The notes under the pieces: generated by a model
The model's input: the letters and a program-made list of their open reading frames with translations, nothing else
The model's database searches: none
Told to the model about the DNA's origin: nothing
Assembly (NCBI RefSeq): GCF_004005905.1
Contig: NZ_SACO01000007.1
Span: 62,001 to 126,000, forward strand
Reading direction: 5' to 3'
DNA length: 64,000 nucleotides
DNA from: Novosphingobium umbonatum
Lineage (GTDB): Bacteria; Pseudomonadota; Alphaproteobacteria; Sphingomonadales; Sphingomonadaceae
Program-made: the position numbers and the translations under genes
Part shown: one piece after another, positions 51,527 to 59,723 of the stretch
Layout: every line of letters starts with the position of its first letter
Position numbering within the stretch: position 1 is the first letter of the stretch

Positions 51527-51777
51527 GGGGGGGAGGCGAATTAATTGAGCCTCCTTGCATTTTCTCTCCGCCTCCTGTGCGAAGGGGCCGAATTTCGGGC
51601 TTTTTGCGTGGTTTGATGCCTGTGGATGGCGATGAAACAGGGCAAAAGATGGGGCCAAATGACAGGCGTGCGGGTTGCAGAGGTTGAATTCAGCTTGGCG
51701 TAAGGCGTAAACTGCAACAAGCCGGAAAACAGTGCGTTACATTTGTAATGCGCTTGGGCGCGATGGAGGAGGGCGTG
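51527..51777. other. Intergenic region upstream of eipA-like gene
   Basis: No gene is supported between the tRNA promoter and the next gene. The GTTACATTTGTAATGC segment near 51734-51750 contains a short palindrome (TTACATTTGTAA) close to the downstream start. Confidence 0.4.
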
Positions 51778-52545
51778 ATGAGGGACAAGGCAATCAAGGT
51801 GGCGCGCAAGGGGTTTTCAGCCTGTGCCAAGGCTGGCCTGCTGTTGGCTCTGATGGGCAGCGCGACGCTGGCGCAGGCGCAGAGTAACAATCCGGTCGAT
51901 GCCGATCTGGTGCGCGGTGGAGAGGCGCCGCCGCAAATCCGTCAGGCCCCCGCCGGAACCAGTTTCGCCACCCCCAGCGATATGCCCGCCGCGCAGGAAG
52001 CGCCCGCCAGTCGTCCGATCACCGTGCCGGGCAATGTGCCCGAAGGCGTGCCCGCCAATGACCGCACCTATCGGGGTGATGATCTGATTGGCGCTGCCGA
52101 AGGCGTGTTTGGCAAGGGCGCGAAGGGGCTGGCCTCGGTCATTCAGGAGATTTTGAAAAAGCAGGGCCTGCCCAATGCCTATATCGTGGGCCGTGAAGTG
52201 GGCGGGGCCTTTGCCGTGGGACTGCGCTATGGCTCGGGCACCTTGTTCCACAAGACCGAAGGTCAGCGCGATGTCTATTGGACCGGCCCTTCGATCGGTT
52301 TCGATGTGGGCGGCAATGCGGCCAAGACCTTTGTGCTGGTCTATAATCTCTATGACACTGAAGATCTTTACCACCGCTATGGCGCGGGCGAAGGGCAGGC
52401 CTATGTGGTGGGCGGCTTCAACGTCAGCTATCTGCGGCGCGGAGACAAGGTGTTGATTCCGGTCCGTCTGGGCGTGGGGATGCGTCTGGGGGTCAATGGC
52501 GGCTATATGAAGTTTTCCAAGAAACAGAACTGGCTGCCTTTCTGA
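51778..52545 (+). CDS. eipA: EipA/DUF1134 family envelope protein
   Basis: The ATG at 51778 has GAGGAGG upstream and starts a signal peptide (GLLLALMGSATLAQA), giving 255 residues. After a Pro-rich linker comes the compact DUF1134 beta-barrel domain (GLRYGSGTLFHKTEGQRDVYWTGPS in two halves, then LRRGDKVLIPVRLGVGMRLG). The Brucella and Caulobacter homologues are periplasmic proteins important for envelope integrity. It is a chromosomal core gene of Alphaproteobacteria, which marks the end of the mobile element. Confidence 0.88.
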   Translation: MRDKAIKVARKGFSACAKAGLLLALMGSATLAQAQSNNPVDADLVRGGEAPPQIRQAPAGTSFATPSDMPAAQEAPASRPITVPGNVPEGVPANDRTYRGDDLIGAAEGVFGKGAKGLASVIQEILKKQGLPNAYIVGREVGGAFAVGLRYGSGTLFHKTEGQRDVYWTGPSIGFDVGGNAAKTFVLVYNLYDTEDLYHRYGAGEGQAYVVGGFNVSYLRRGDKVLIPVRLGVGMRLGVNGGYMKFSKKQNWLPF

Positions 52546-52665
52546 TCTAACCTTTCCGAATCTGGCGCGCAGAGGCGGTTGCGGGACATAATCGCAACCA
52601 CCCTGCGGTCAGAGGGGCTTTCAGGCTTGCCCCGACTCGGGCGAGAGCGTAAGGGCCGCCCCATT

Positions 52666-53844
52666 ATGCTCAACAACCTGCAACAACAGCCCGCCGACGC
52701 GCTGCTCGCGCTGATCAAGCTCCACAATGCGGACCCGCGCGAGGACAAGATTGACCTCGGCGTGGGCGTCTATCGCACCGACACCGGGGCCACCCCCGTG
52801 TTTGCCTCGGTGAAAGCGGCCGAAAAGCTGCTGCTCGATACGCAGGATTCCAAGGCCTACCTTGGCCCTGAAGGGGATATGGGCTTTGTCCATGCGCTGA
52901 TGCCCTATGTGTTCGGCGCGGCCAACCCCAGCTTTGATGGCCGTATCGACGGCATGCAGGCCCCCGGCGGCACCGGCGCTGTGCGTCTGGCCGTGGCTCT
53001 GGCCAAGAAGGCAGGCGTGACCGCCATCCACATGGGCACGCCCAGCTGGCCCAACCATGCGCAGATCGCCGCCGACGTTGGCGTGGCGATCAAGGGCTTC
53101 AACCATGCCACCAAGGCTGGCGTGGCCGATATGGACGCGCTGCGCGCCACGATCGCGGCTGCCGAAGCGACCGACGCCATCATGCTGCATGGCTGCTGCC
53201 ACAACCCCACCGGCATTGATTATACCGAAGCCGAATGGGACGAAATCGCCGCCCTGATCGCGGCCAAGGGCATCCTGCCGATCCTCGATCTGGCCTATCA
53301 GGGTCTGGGCAAGGGTATGGAAGAAGACGCCTATGGCGTGCGCCGCGTGCTGGCCGCTGTGCCCGAAGCGCTGATCGCCTATAGCTGCGACAAGAACTTT
53401 GGCTATTACCGCGACCGCGTTGGCGCGCTTTACGTGCTGACGGAAAGCGCTGCAGAGACCGCCAAGGTGCTGTCGAACGGTGCCGGTCTGGCCCGCGCAG
53501 CATGGTCGATGCCGCCAGATCACGGCGGGGCAGTGGTGCGTCTGATCCTGTCGGATGCGGAACTGACCGCTTCCTGGCTGGGCGAGCTCGACGATATGCG
53601 CGCCCGCATGAATGAAGTGCGTGCGAAGCTGGGTTCTGCCGGTGTGCAGGGTTCGGTGGACTTCGCGCCCTTCGGCACCCAGAATGGCCTGTTCTCGATC
53701 GTTCCCCTGAACGGTGAGCAGGTTCTGGCCATGCGCGAAAAGCACGGCGTTTATATGGCCGGTTCGGGCCGTATCAATGTTGCCGGTCTGACCATGGGCA
53801 ATATCGACAAGTTCATCGCTGCTGTGGCGGATGTGACGGCTTAA
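52666..53844 (+). CDS. tyrB: Aromatic/aspartate aminotransferase (class I, PLP)
   Basis: The ATG at 52666 gives 392 residues starting LNNLQQQPADALLALIKLHN. Family features include DLGVGVYRTDTGATPVF, the pyridoxal-lysine in YSCDKNFGYYRDRVGALY and CCHNPTGIDYTEAEW. It transfers amino groups between aspartate, tyrosine or phenylalanine and 2-oxoglutarate. Whether it prefers aspartate or aromatic substrates cannot be read from the sequence, so the symbol is tentative. A strong terminator follows. Confidence 0.9.
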   Translation: MLNNLQQQPADALLALIKLHNADPREDKIDLGVGVYRTDTGATPVFASVKAAEKLLLDTQDSKAYLGPEGDMGFVHALMPYVFGAANPSFDGRIDGMQAPGGTGAVRLAVALAKKAGVTAIHMGTPSWPNHAQIAADVGVAIKGFNHATKAGVADMDALRATIAAAEATDAIMLHGCCHNPTGIDYTEAEWDEIAALIAAKGILPILDLAYQGLGKGMEEDAYGVRRVLAAVPEALIAYSCDKNFGYYRDRVGALYVLTESAAETAKVLSNGAGLARAAWSMPPDHGGAVVRLILSDAELTASWLGELDDMRARMNEVRAKLGSAGVQGSVDFAPFGTQNGLFSIVPLNGEQVLAMREKHGVYMAGSGRINVAGLTMGNIDKFIAAVADVTA

Positions 53845-53877
53845 TTATTGGGGGGGGCTTCTAGGAGCCTCCGGCGG

Positions 53878-53899
53878 GCCAAGGGACTCGTCCCTTGGC
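53878..53899. repeat. Palindromic hairpin element, copy 1
   Basis: GCCAAGGGA-CTCG-TCCCTTGGC forms a perfect 9-bp stem with a 4-base loop, downstream of the aminotransferase gene. The core AGGGACTCGTCCCT is closely related to the second copy at 54051. Confidence 0.6.
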
Positions 53900-53910
53900 A
53901 ATCCCTTTAT

Positions 53911-53946
53911 AAAAAGCGCTTCGTTGGAAAACGGGGCGCTTTTTTT
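53911..53946 (+). terminator. Rho-independent terminator after the aminotransferase gene
   Basis: AAAAAGCGC (53911-53919) pairs with GCGCTTTTT (53936-53944), and a run of seven T follows the GC stem at 53940-53946. Confidence 0.8.
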
Positions 53947-54050
53947 AAAGCCCTGCGGCGCTTCTAGGTTTGCCCTTTCTGCGCCGCAGGCTTTCAATAT
54001 TCAGGCTGTCGGCCAATGTGTCTGACATGGCGCCACCCATTAATGGGAGC

Positions 54051-54070
54051 GCGAGGGACGAGTCCCTCGC
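54051..54070. repeat. Palindromic hairpin element, copy 2
   Basis: GCGAGGGA-CGAG-TCCCTCGC forms a perfect 8-bp stem, seven bases beyond the ribE stop. It may terminate or stabilise ribE transcripts. A further 12-bp palindrome CCCATTAATGGG lies at 54036-54047. Confidence 0.55.
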
Positions 54071-54076
54071 ATCATA

Positions 54077-54694
54077 TCACCCCTTCAACGCCTGCATCCG
54101 CTTCAGGTACCGCGCCAGCACATCGATCTCCAGATTGACCTGCTGCCCCACGGCCCATTCGCCCGCATTGGTGACCTTGCCGGTATGCGGGATGATGTTC
54201 AGCGCGAAATGGCAGGTACCATCGGCCTGATCGGCTATGTCATTGACGGTGAGCGAGATGCCATCGACGGTAATCGAGCCTTTTTCCGCAATATAGGGCG
54301 CCAGATCGGCGGGGGCGGCAATTCCCACCCGCGTTGAATCGCCTGCGGGGCACAGGCCCACGATGGTCCCCACGCCATCGACATGGCCGGTCACGATATG
54401 CCCGCCCAGTTCATCGCCCAGTTTCAGTGCCGGTTCCAGATTGAGCACGGTGCCCGCCGCCCAACGACCGGCCACGGTGCGGGCAATCGTCTCGCCCGAA
54501 ATGTCCACGGCGAACCATGCGTCACCGGCCACCCCGCCCTTGTCCACCACGGTCAGGCATACGCCCGAACAGGCGATGGAGGCGCCCATGGCAATCGTGT
54601 CGGGATCGAACGGGCAGGTGATGCGGGCGTGGATATGGTCTTGCCCGCTGGACTGGGTGATCGTGCCAAGGGCGGTGATAATGCCGGTAAACAT
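54077..54694 (-). CDS. ribE: Riboflavin synthase alpha chain
   Basis: The 205-residue protein starts MFTGII, the invariant N-terminus of riboflavin synthase, so 54694 is the start although the frame extends upstream. Two similar barrel halves carry the lumazine-binding motifs (ACSGVCLTVV and LEPALKLGDELGGHIVTGHV, then SITVDGISLTVN). It converts two 6,7-dimethyl-8-ribityllumazine molecules into riboflavin. It follows ribD by 20 bases on the same strand. Confidence 0.95.
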   Translation of the reverse strand: MFTGIITALGTITQSSGQDHIHARITCPFDPDTIAMGASIACSGVCLTVVDKGGVAGDAWFAVDISGETIARTVAGRWAAGTVLNLEPALKLGDELGGHIVTGHVDGVGTIVGLCPAGDSTRVGIAAPADLAPYIAEKGSITVDGISLTVNDIADQADGTCHFALNIIPHTGKVTNAGEWAVGQQVNLEIDVLARYLKRMQALKG

Positions 54695-54714
54695 GAAGGA
54701 ACAGCCTTTTAGAT

Positions 54715-55680
54715 TTATAGGGCTTCGTAGACTTCTAGCACATCTTTGCCAAGCAGGCGGCGGTCGGTGGCGCGCCAGCGGCCATGGGCATTGGCCAGAT
54801 GGGCAAGGCCCAGATCGGCAACCCCGCCACGACCCGCCCCGATCAGGATGGGCGCACGATAGAGCAGCAAGCGATCCACCAGACCCGCCCGCAGGAAAGC
54901 GGCAGCGGTTTGCGCTCCCCCCTCGACAAACAGATATTGCACATCCGCCATACCATGCACCGCCTCTGGAGAGGGCAAGGCATGCCAACCTTCTGGCACT
55001 GCCCCGTCCGTCAGCACCCAGCGTTCAGGGCTGCAATGTTCCAGACCCGCGAGCCTGACGTCCAGCCTTGGCTGATCGGCCCGCAACGTGCCGCCGCCCA
55101 CCAGAATGGCGTCGGATTGGGCGCGCATCACATGGGTATGGGCGCGGGCTTCGGGGCCTGTAATCCATTGGCTCTCCCCATTGGCCAGCGCGAGGCAGCC
55201 ATCCAGCGAGAGCGCGAGTTTGAGTGTGATATGGGGGCGGCCCTTGATCCGCTGCATCAGATAGCCCGCCAGACTGGCGCGGGAGGCGGGGCAGTCAACC
55301 AGCGTGACCGCAATCCCTGCCGCCTCCAGTCTGGCTATGCCCGCGCCTGCGGTGCGTGGATCGGGGTCGGTGCAGCCGATCACCACCCTCGCCACGCCAG
55401 AGGCTGCGACCAGATCGGCACAGGCAGGGCCGCGTGTGGACTTGTGCGCGCAAGGCTCCAGCGTGACGTAAAGTGTTGCCCCCCGAGCATCCACGCCTTC
55501 CAGCGCCACTGCTTCGGCATGGGGGCGCCCGCCCGCCTGCGTCCACCCACGAGAGATCACCACCCCGTCGCGGACCAGAATCGCCCCCACGCCGGGGTTG
55601 GGGCGCGATAGCGGCCTTGCCCGCCCCGCCAGTCGGGCCGCAGCCTCCAGCCAGCGCCGATCCTGCGGTAATGGGCCCAT
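54715..55680 (-). CDS. ribD: Bifunctional riboflavin deaminase/reductase RibD
   Basis: The 321-residue protein has an N-terminal deaminase domain with HAEAVAL and PCAHKSTRGPACADL zinc-binding motifs, and a C-terminal reductase domain (KLALSLDGCLALANGESQWI, DAILVGGGTLRADQPRLDVR, FVEGGAQTAAAFL). It carries out steps two and three of riboflavin synthesis. Together with ribE downstream it forms an operon; no FMN riboswitch was seen upstream, where another gene directly precedes it. Confidence 0.95.
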   Translation of the reverse strand: MGPLPQDRRWLEAAARLAGRARPLSRPNPGVGAILVRDGVVISRGWTQAGGRPHAEAVALEGVDARGATLYVTLEPCAHKSTRGPACADLVAASGVARVVIGCTDPDPRTAGAGIARLEAAGIAVTLVDCPASRASLAGYLMQRIKGRPHITLKLALSLDGCLALANGESQWITGPEARAHTHVMRAQSDAILVGGGTLRADQPRLDVRLAGLEHCSPERWVLTDGAVPEGWHALPSPEAVHGMADVQYLFVEGGAQTAAAFLRAGLVDRLLLYRAPILIGAGRGGVADLGLAHLANAHGRWRATDRRLLGKDVLEVYEAL

Positions 55681-55681
55681 C

Positions 55682-56140
55682 CTACTTGGCGGCTTTCACG
55701 GCGGCCATATGGTCGGCCTCGGCCTTTTGCGCCTTGGCTTCGGCCTCGCGTTGAGCGGCGGCTTCGCGTTCGATCTTGTCGGTGTCCATGCCCGAAATCT
55801 TGCCCAGCATGCGATAGAGACGCTTGGTCTCCTCCTCCGCTTCGGCGCGTTCCTTGGCGCGTTGTTGCTTCACGCGCTCGAACACCAGATTGCTGGCCTT
55901 GATTTCCTCGTCGCTGCGATCGGCGCGCCAGCTGTTGATATAGGTGATGCCCGGCATGCGCGGCGGGGCGCGATGTTCTTCGCGGATGATCAGCGAGAGC
56001 ACCGAGCCGCTGGCCACCAGCGCCGCCAGCGCATAGCCCCAGCGCGCGCGCCCTGCCGCCTGCCATACGGCGACAAAATCGGCCACCGCGCCGGTGGGCG
56101 AGACATCTTTCCACATCGATTTTTTGCGTTTGAACACCAT
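55682..56140 (-). CDS. Small membrane protein of unknown function
   Basis: The 152-residue protein has one hydrophobic helix (WGYALAALVASGSVLSLII), a conserved-looking PGITYINSW segment, and a long charged Ala/Glu/Lys coiled coil (residues 85-150). It is typical of small inner-membrane proteins of sphingomonads with no assigned role. It lies immediately upstream of ribD on the same strand, with one base between them, so the genes may be co-transcribed. Confidence 0.75.
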   Translation of the reverse strand: MVFKRKKSMWKDVSPTGAVADFVAVWQAAGRARWGYALAALVASGSVLSLIIREEHRAPPRMPGITYINSWRADRSDEEIKASNLVFERVKQQRAKERAEAEEETKRLYRMLGKISGMDTDKIEREAAAQREAEAKAQKAEADHMAAVKAAK

Positions 56141-56185
56141 GGCCTGCCAGATAGGCGCGAATCACGCCCCGCGCCAGTGGGAGTC

Positions 56186-56911
56186 TCAGGGCAGTACGCT
56201 ATAAAGCCCGCGTCCGTTTTGTTTCAGCCAGAGATTGGTGGCGGCCACATCCCCTTCAAACAGGCGGGCGAGGCAGGCGTGAAAGGCGGGCGAATGGTCG
56301 AAATGGATCAGATGGGTCACCTCATGCGCCACCACCGCGCGGCGCACCGTATCGGGTGCCATGATCAACCGCCAGTTGAGCCGCACCGCCCCCGTCGAGG
56401 AGCATGAACCCCAGCGCGCCTTGGCATTGGACAGGGCCAGCGGCGGCGTGGGCAGGTCAGCGCGGGCGGCGTAAAAGGCCAGATCCTGCGCGAAACATTC
56501 CTTCGCCTGCGCATGCAGCCAGCGGGTGACGCGGGGGCCTAGCCCCTCGGCAGGGCCACCCACGATCAGCCGGTCGCCCTCAAGGCGGATCCGGCGCGGG
56601 GCGTCTGCTCTGTGGGTGATGAAGACAGTTTCCCCGCGAAAGGGCAGGGCTGTGCCATCACCCATCTCCACCGGCTTGGCAAAACGGGCTTTTTGCTGGG
56701 CCAGCCAATCGGCGCGGCTATGGGCAAAGCGCAAGGCTTCGGCGGTGGGCAGCCATTTGGGAATGGTCAGCCGCACCTCGGCCCCGTCGGGCGACAGGCG
56801 CAGGGTCAGGCGCTTGGCTTGCGGCAGGCGGCGCAGCACCACCGGCACGGGCTCGCCATGCAGGGTAATCGTAGGCTCCGGCTGGGCTTTGCGGCGCAGC
56901 CAGTCGATCAC
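56186..56911 (-). CDS. YgjP-like (M48/DUF45) zinc metallopeptidase
   Basis: The 241-residue protein starts at GTG 56911, overlapping the stop of the upstream gene. The signature VVAHEVTHLIHFDHSPAFH holds the HExxH-type zinc site (with Thr instead of the usual Leu/Glu pattern variation) plus the third histidine. KARWGSCSSTGAVRLNWRL is the other conserved block of this family. Substrate unknown. Confidence 0.88.
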   Translation of the reverse strand: MIDWLRRKAQPEPTITLHGEPVPVVLRRLPQAKRLTLRLSPDGAEVRLTIPKWLPTAEALRFAHSRADWLAQQKARFAKPVEMGDGTALPFRGETVFITHRADAPRRIRLEGDRLIVGGPAEGLGPRVTRWLHAQAKECFAQDLAFYAARADLPTPPLALSNAKARWGSCSSTGAVRLNWRLIMAPDTVRRAVVAHEVTHLIHFDHSPAFHACLARLFEGDVAATNLWLKQNGRGLYSVLP

Positions 56912-57372
56912 TCGTCCTCTTCCTCGATTTCCATCGGCGCCATGCCTTCGGGCCAGATGATATGCTGGTGCAAAGGGCCCGCCATGCCTTCGGGGATCGC
57001 CGCCCCGCGCACGCTGACGCCGGCCTTATGCACGCCCTCGCGGTCGCCGCTCAGCAGATAATGCCAATCGGGCAAAGGCAGATTGTCGGCGCGCAGGCGA
57101 TAGGCGCAGGTGGTGGGCAGCCAGTCGAGCTTTTCCACATTGCGGCGCGTCAGTTGGATGCAATCGGGCACATGGGATTTGCGATGCTTGTAATCGCTGC
57201 ATTGCCCGCTGCGCAGGTCGAGCAATTTGCAGGACACATTGGTCATGTAAATGTCGCCGGTGTCCTCATCCTCCACCTTGTGCAAACAGCATTGGCCGCA
57301 GCCATCGCACAGGGCCTCCCATTCTTCCTTGTCCAGCTTGGCCAGTGGCAGGGTCCAGAATTGCGCTCTCAT
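56908..57372 (-). CDS. UPF0260/YcgN-family cysteine-cluster protein
   Basis: The 154-residue protein starts at ATG 57372 in an ATGA overlap with the SCO gene. ALCDGCGQCCLHKVED near the start, LDLRSGQCSDYKHRKSHVPD in the middle, and TTCAYRLRADNLPLPDWH make up the cysteine cluster that marks the family, which probably binds a metal ion. Function is not known. Confidence 0.9.
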   Translation of the reverse strand: MRAQFWTLPLAKLDKEEWEALCDGCGQCCLHKVEDEDTGDIYMTNVSCKLLDLRSGQCSDYKHRKSHVPDCIQLTRRNVEKLDWLPTTCAYRLRADNLPLPDWHYLLSGDREGVHKAGVSVRGAAIPEGMAGPLHQHIIWPEGMAPMEIEEEDE

Positions 57373-57977
57373 TTCACCCAATGCTCCAGATCCTGCGCCA
57401 CGCCCTGCGGCCCCTTGTCCAGTGTCAGCATGGTGATCGGTTCGCCCTGTGGCCCCATCAGATAGGCAATGCGGCTATGGTCCATCAAATAGCCGCCTGC
57501 GGTGGCCTTGCCCTTGGCATAATAGGCGGCGAAGGCCTTGGCCGCCACATCCACCTGCGCCGCGCTGCCGGTCAGGCCGATCAGGCGCGGCGAGAAAGCT
57601 GCGGCAAACTGGCCCACCACCGCAGGCGTATCGCGCGCGGGATCGATGGTGATGAAGATCGGGCGCAGCTCATCGGCCTGTTTGGCATGGGTCTTGGCAT
57701 AAAGATCCAGCCCGCGCATCGCCACCGCCACATCGGTGGGGCAGGCATCGGGGCAGAAAGTATAGCCGAAATAGACAATGCGGTAATGGCCCGCAAAATC
57801 GCTCCAGCGCACTTCCTTGCCGGTCTTGTCCACCAGCGTGAAGGGCCCGCCGATCGCCGCGCCCGCCAGCGGGGGCTGATCGGCCGCAGGCTTGCCGCTG
57901 CAAGCGGGCAGGATGAGCAGTGCCGCCAGCGCGGCGAATAGCGCGGCGGGGCGTGATGAACGAAAGGGCTTGGTCAT
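57369..57977 (-). CDS. SCO1/SenC-family copper chaperone lipoprotein
   Basis: The protein has about 202 residues from ATG 57977. A lipoprotein signal (LFAALAALLILPAC) anchors it in the membrane. The thioredoxin-like fold has the copper-binding CPDACPTD (CxxxC) and YLMDHSRIAYLM with the conserved histidine. It delivers copper to the CuA site of cytochrome oxidase. Divergent to the ankyrin-repeat gene. Confidence 0.93.
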   Translation of the reverse strand: MTKPFRSSRPAALFAALAALLILPACSGKPAADQPPLAGAAIGGPFTLVDKTGKEVRWSDFAGHYRIVYFGYTFCPDACPTDVAVAMRGLDLYAKTHAKQADELRPIFITIDPARDTPAVVGQFAAAFSPRLIGLTGSAAQVDVAAKAFAAYYAKGKATAGGYLMDHSRIAYLMGPQGEPITMLTLDKGPQGVAQDLEHWVK

Positions 57978-58072
57978 AGCGCATTGGTTCATGCTCTGCT
58001 AAAGCCTTGGTTGCAAGACGCAGATCATGGCCTTGGGGTGCAAGGGCCGGATCATCAAAGGAGATTGATACT

Positions 58073-58708
58073 GTGACATCGGGCCGGGTTACATCGGGCA
58101 AGGCTATTGGCGGGTGGAAAATCGCCTTTGCCGCCGCGCTCGCTTTTGGAATGGTAATGCCGAACCCCGCGGCGGCCCAATTTTCCAAAAGCTATGAATT
58201 TCTGGAAAATGTGCGCAAGAAGGAAGGGCAGAAGGTAACCGACACCCTGTCCGAACCGGGCAGCCAGATGGTCAATACCCGCGACATCACCACCGGCGAT
58301 ACCGCGCTGCATATTGTCACCGCGCGCCGCGATGCCATCTGGATCAGCTTTCTGCTGGCCAAGGGCGCCGATCCCAACATCCGCAACGTAAAGGGCGAAA
58401 CGCCTTTGGTGGTGGCGGCTTCCTATGGTTTTGGTGAAGGCATTGAATTGCTGATCGCGGGCGGGGCGCGGGTGGATGAGCCCAATTCTACCGGCGAAAC
58501 GCCGCTGATCTCCGCCGTGCATCGCCGCGATATTGCGATGATGCGCGTGTTGTTGAAGGCGGGCGCCAATCCCGAGCGCGCCGATAGTTCGGGCCGCAGC
58601 GCCCGCGATTATGCCAAGCTGGACCGCAGCGGCAATCTGTTGCAGGAAATTGACGCCAACGCCAAGAAGACCGGTGGAGCCGCCCGCTCCTATGGCCCCT
58701 CGCTGTGA
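58073..58708 (+). CDS. Secreted ankyrin-repeat protein
   Basis: The GTG at 58073 (AAAGGAG upstream) gives 211 residues with a signal peptide (KIAFAAALAFGMVMPNPAAA). Three to four ankyrin repeats follow, for example TGDTALHIVTARRDAIWISF and TGETPLISAVHRRDIAMMRV. It is probably periplasmic and binds another protein. No specific role is evident. Confidence 0.85.
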   Translation: MTSGRVTSGKAIGGWKIAFAAALAFGMVMPNPAAAQFSKSYEFLENVRKKEGQKVTDTLSEPGSQMVNTRDITTGDTALHIVTARRDAIWISFLLAKGADPNIRNVKGETPLVVAASYGFGEGIELLIAGGARVDEPNSTGETPLISAVHRRDIAMMRVLLKAGANPERADSSGRSARDYAKLDRSGNLLQEIDANAKKTGGAARSYGPSL

Positions 58709-58736
58709 CTCAAATCGCTCTGACAGGACATTTGTG

Positions 58737-59402
58737 ATGACCGACACGCCTCTGGCCGATCTCAGCCTTGAAGACCTGCGCATCGCGCTGGCGCCCGCCG
58801 TGGCGCGGGCCGCGGTGTTTGACGGGTGGAGCGAGGAGGCGGTGCGTTCCGCCGCCTTGGAACAGGGTGTGGACGAGGCGGTGGCACTTTACGCCTTTGC
58901 CGATGGGGCGATGGCGATGATCACGGCATGGACCGCCCATATTGACGCGGCGATGGTCGAGGCTCTGCCAGCGGAGATGCTGGCGGGGCTTTCGATCCGC
59001 GAAAGAATCCGCCGCCAGATCCGTTTCCGTCTGGAGGCACAGGCGGGCATGGAGGAAAGCCTGCGCAGCGCTTTGTCGATCATGGCGCGGCCGCTGAATG
59101 TGGCGGCCGCGGCCAAGCTGGCATGGCATAGCGCCGATCTGATGTGGCGTCAGGCGGGCGACCGCGCGGTGGATTACAACCATTACACCAAGCGGATGAC
59201 TTTATCGGCCATTTATGCCGCGTCCTTGGCCGTCTTTATGGATGACCATAGCGAGGACAAGGCTGAAAGCTGGGCCTTCCTCGACCGGCGGATTGAAGGC
59301 GTGATGCGGTTTGAAAAGCTGAAAAGCCAGTTGACCCCCAAGTCGAACATGCATTTCAGCCCGATGCGTCTGTTGGGCCGTTTGCGCTATCCCGCCCATT
59401 GA
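58737..59402 (+). CDS. COQ9 family ubiquinone biosynthesis protein
   Basis: The 221-residue protein starts at ATG 58737, 28 bases after the ankyrin gene. The COQ9 pattern is visible in FDGWSEEAVRSAALEQGVDE, the central helices, WHSADLMWRQAGDRAVDYNH and YTKRMTLSAIYAASLAVFMD. COQ9 binds lipids and presents substrates to COQ7 in ubiquinone synthesis. Confidence 0.9.
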   Translation: MTDTPLADLSLEDLRIALAPAVARAAVFDGWSEEAVRSAALEQGVDEAVALYAFADGAMAMITAWTAHIDAAMVEALPAEMLAGLSIRERIRRQIRFRLEAQAGMEESLRSALSIMARPLNVAAAAKLAWHSADLMWRQAGDRAVDYNHYTKRMTLSAIYAASLAVFMDDHSEDKAESWAFLDRRIEGVMRFEKLKSQLTPKSNMHFSPMRLLGRLRYPAH

Positions 59403-59414
59403 TTTGGATCTGGT

Positions 59415-59433
59415 ATTGCGAGTGAGTTGCAAT
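59415..59433. promoter_or_regulatory. Possible iron-regulator (Fur/Irr-type) site upstream of feoAB
   Basis: ATTGCGAGTGAGTTGCAAT is a 19-base imperfect palindrome (ATTGCGA/TTGCAAT, one mismatch) 30 bases before the feoA start. The half-site resembles TTGCAA/TTGCGA-type alphaproteobacterial Fur boxes. The call rests on pattern and context only. Confidence 0.45.
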
Positions 59434-59462
59434 TCAGGGCACAGTCTGGCAGTCAGTTTTCC

Positions 59463-59723
59463 ATGGACTCGCAAACGCCTCTCATGACGCTTGACGCCCT
59501 GCCGCTGCGGCGGCGGGCGCAGATTACCGCTGTCGACTGGTCTGCTTTGGTGGACGAGGAAGCGCGGCGTTTGCGGGCCTTGGGGATTGATGTCGGCGCG
59601 CAGATCACGGTCTCGCATCGCGGGATCTTTGCGGGCGCAGACCCCTTGGCGGTGCAGATCGGGCGGATGACCGTGGCCCTGCGCCGCGTCCATGCCCGCG
59701 CCATGCAGGTGGAAGCATTGTGA
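59463..59723 (+). CDS. feoA: Ferrous iron transport protein A
   Basis: The protein has 86 residues from ATG 59463; an in-frame ATG lies seven codons further on. The SH3-like FeoA fold shows in RRLRALGIDVGAQITVSHRG and PLAVQIGRMTVALRRVHARA. FeoA helps FeoB-driven Fe(II) uptake at the inner membrane. Its stop overlaps the GTG start of feoB. Confidence 0.9.
   Translation: MDSQTPLMTLDALPLRRRAQITAVDWSALVDEEARRLRALGIDVGAQITVSHRGIFAGADPLAVQIGRMTVALRRVHARAMQVEAL

Noticed and set aside
54695..54988. Longer riboflavin synthase frame
   Set aside because: The invariant MFTGII N-terminus fixes the start at 54694; the upstream frame is out-of-frame ribD sequence.
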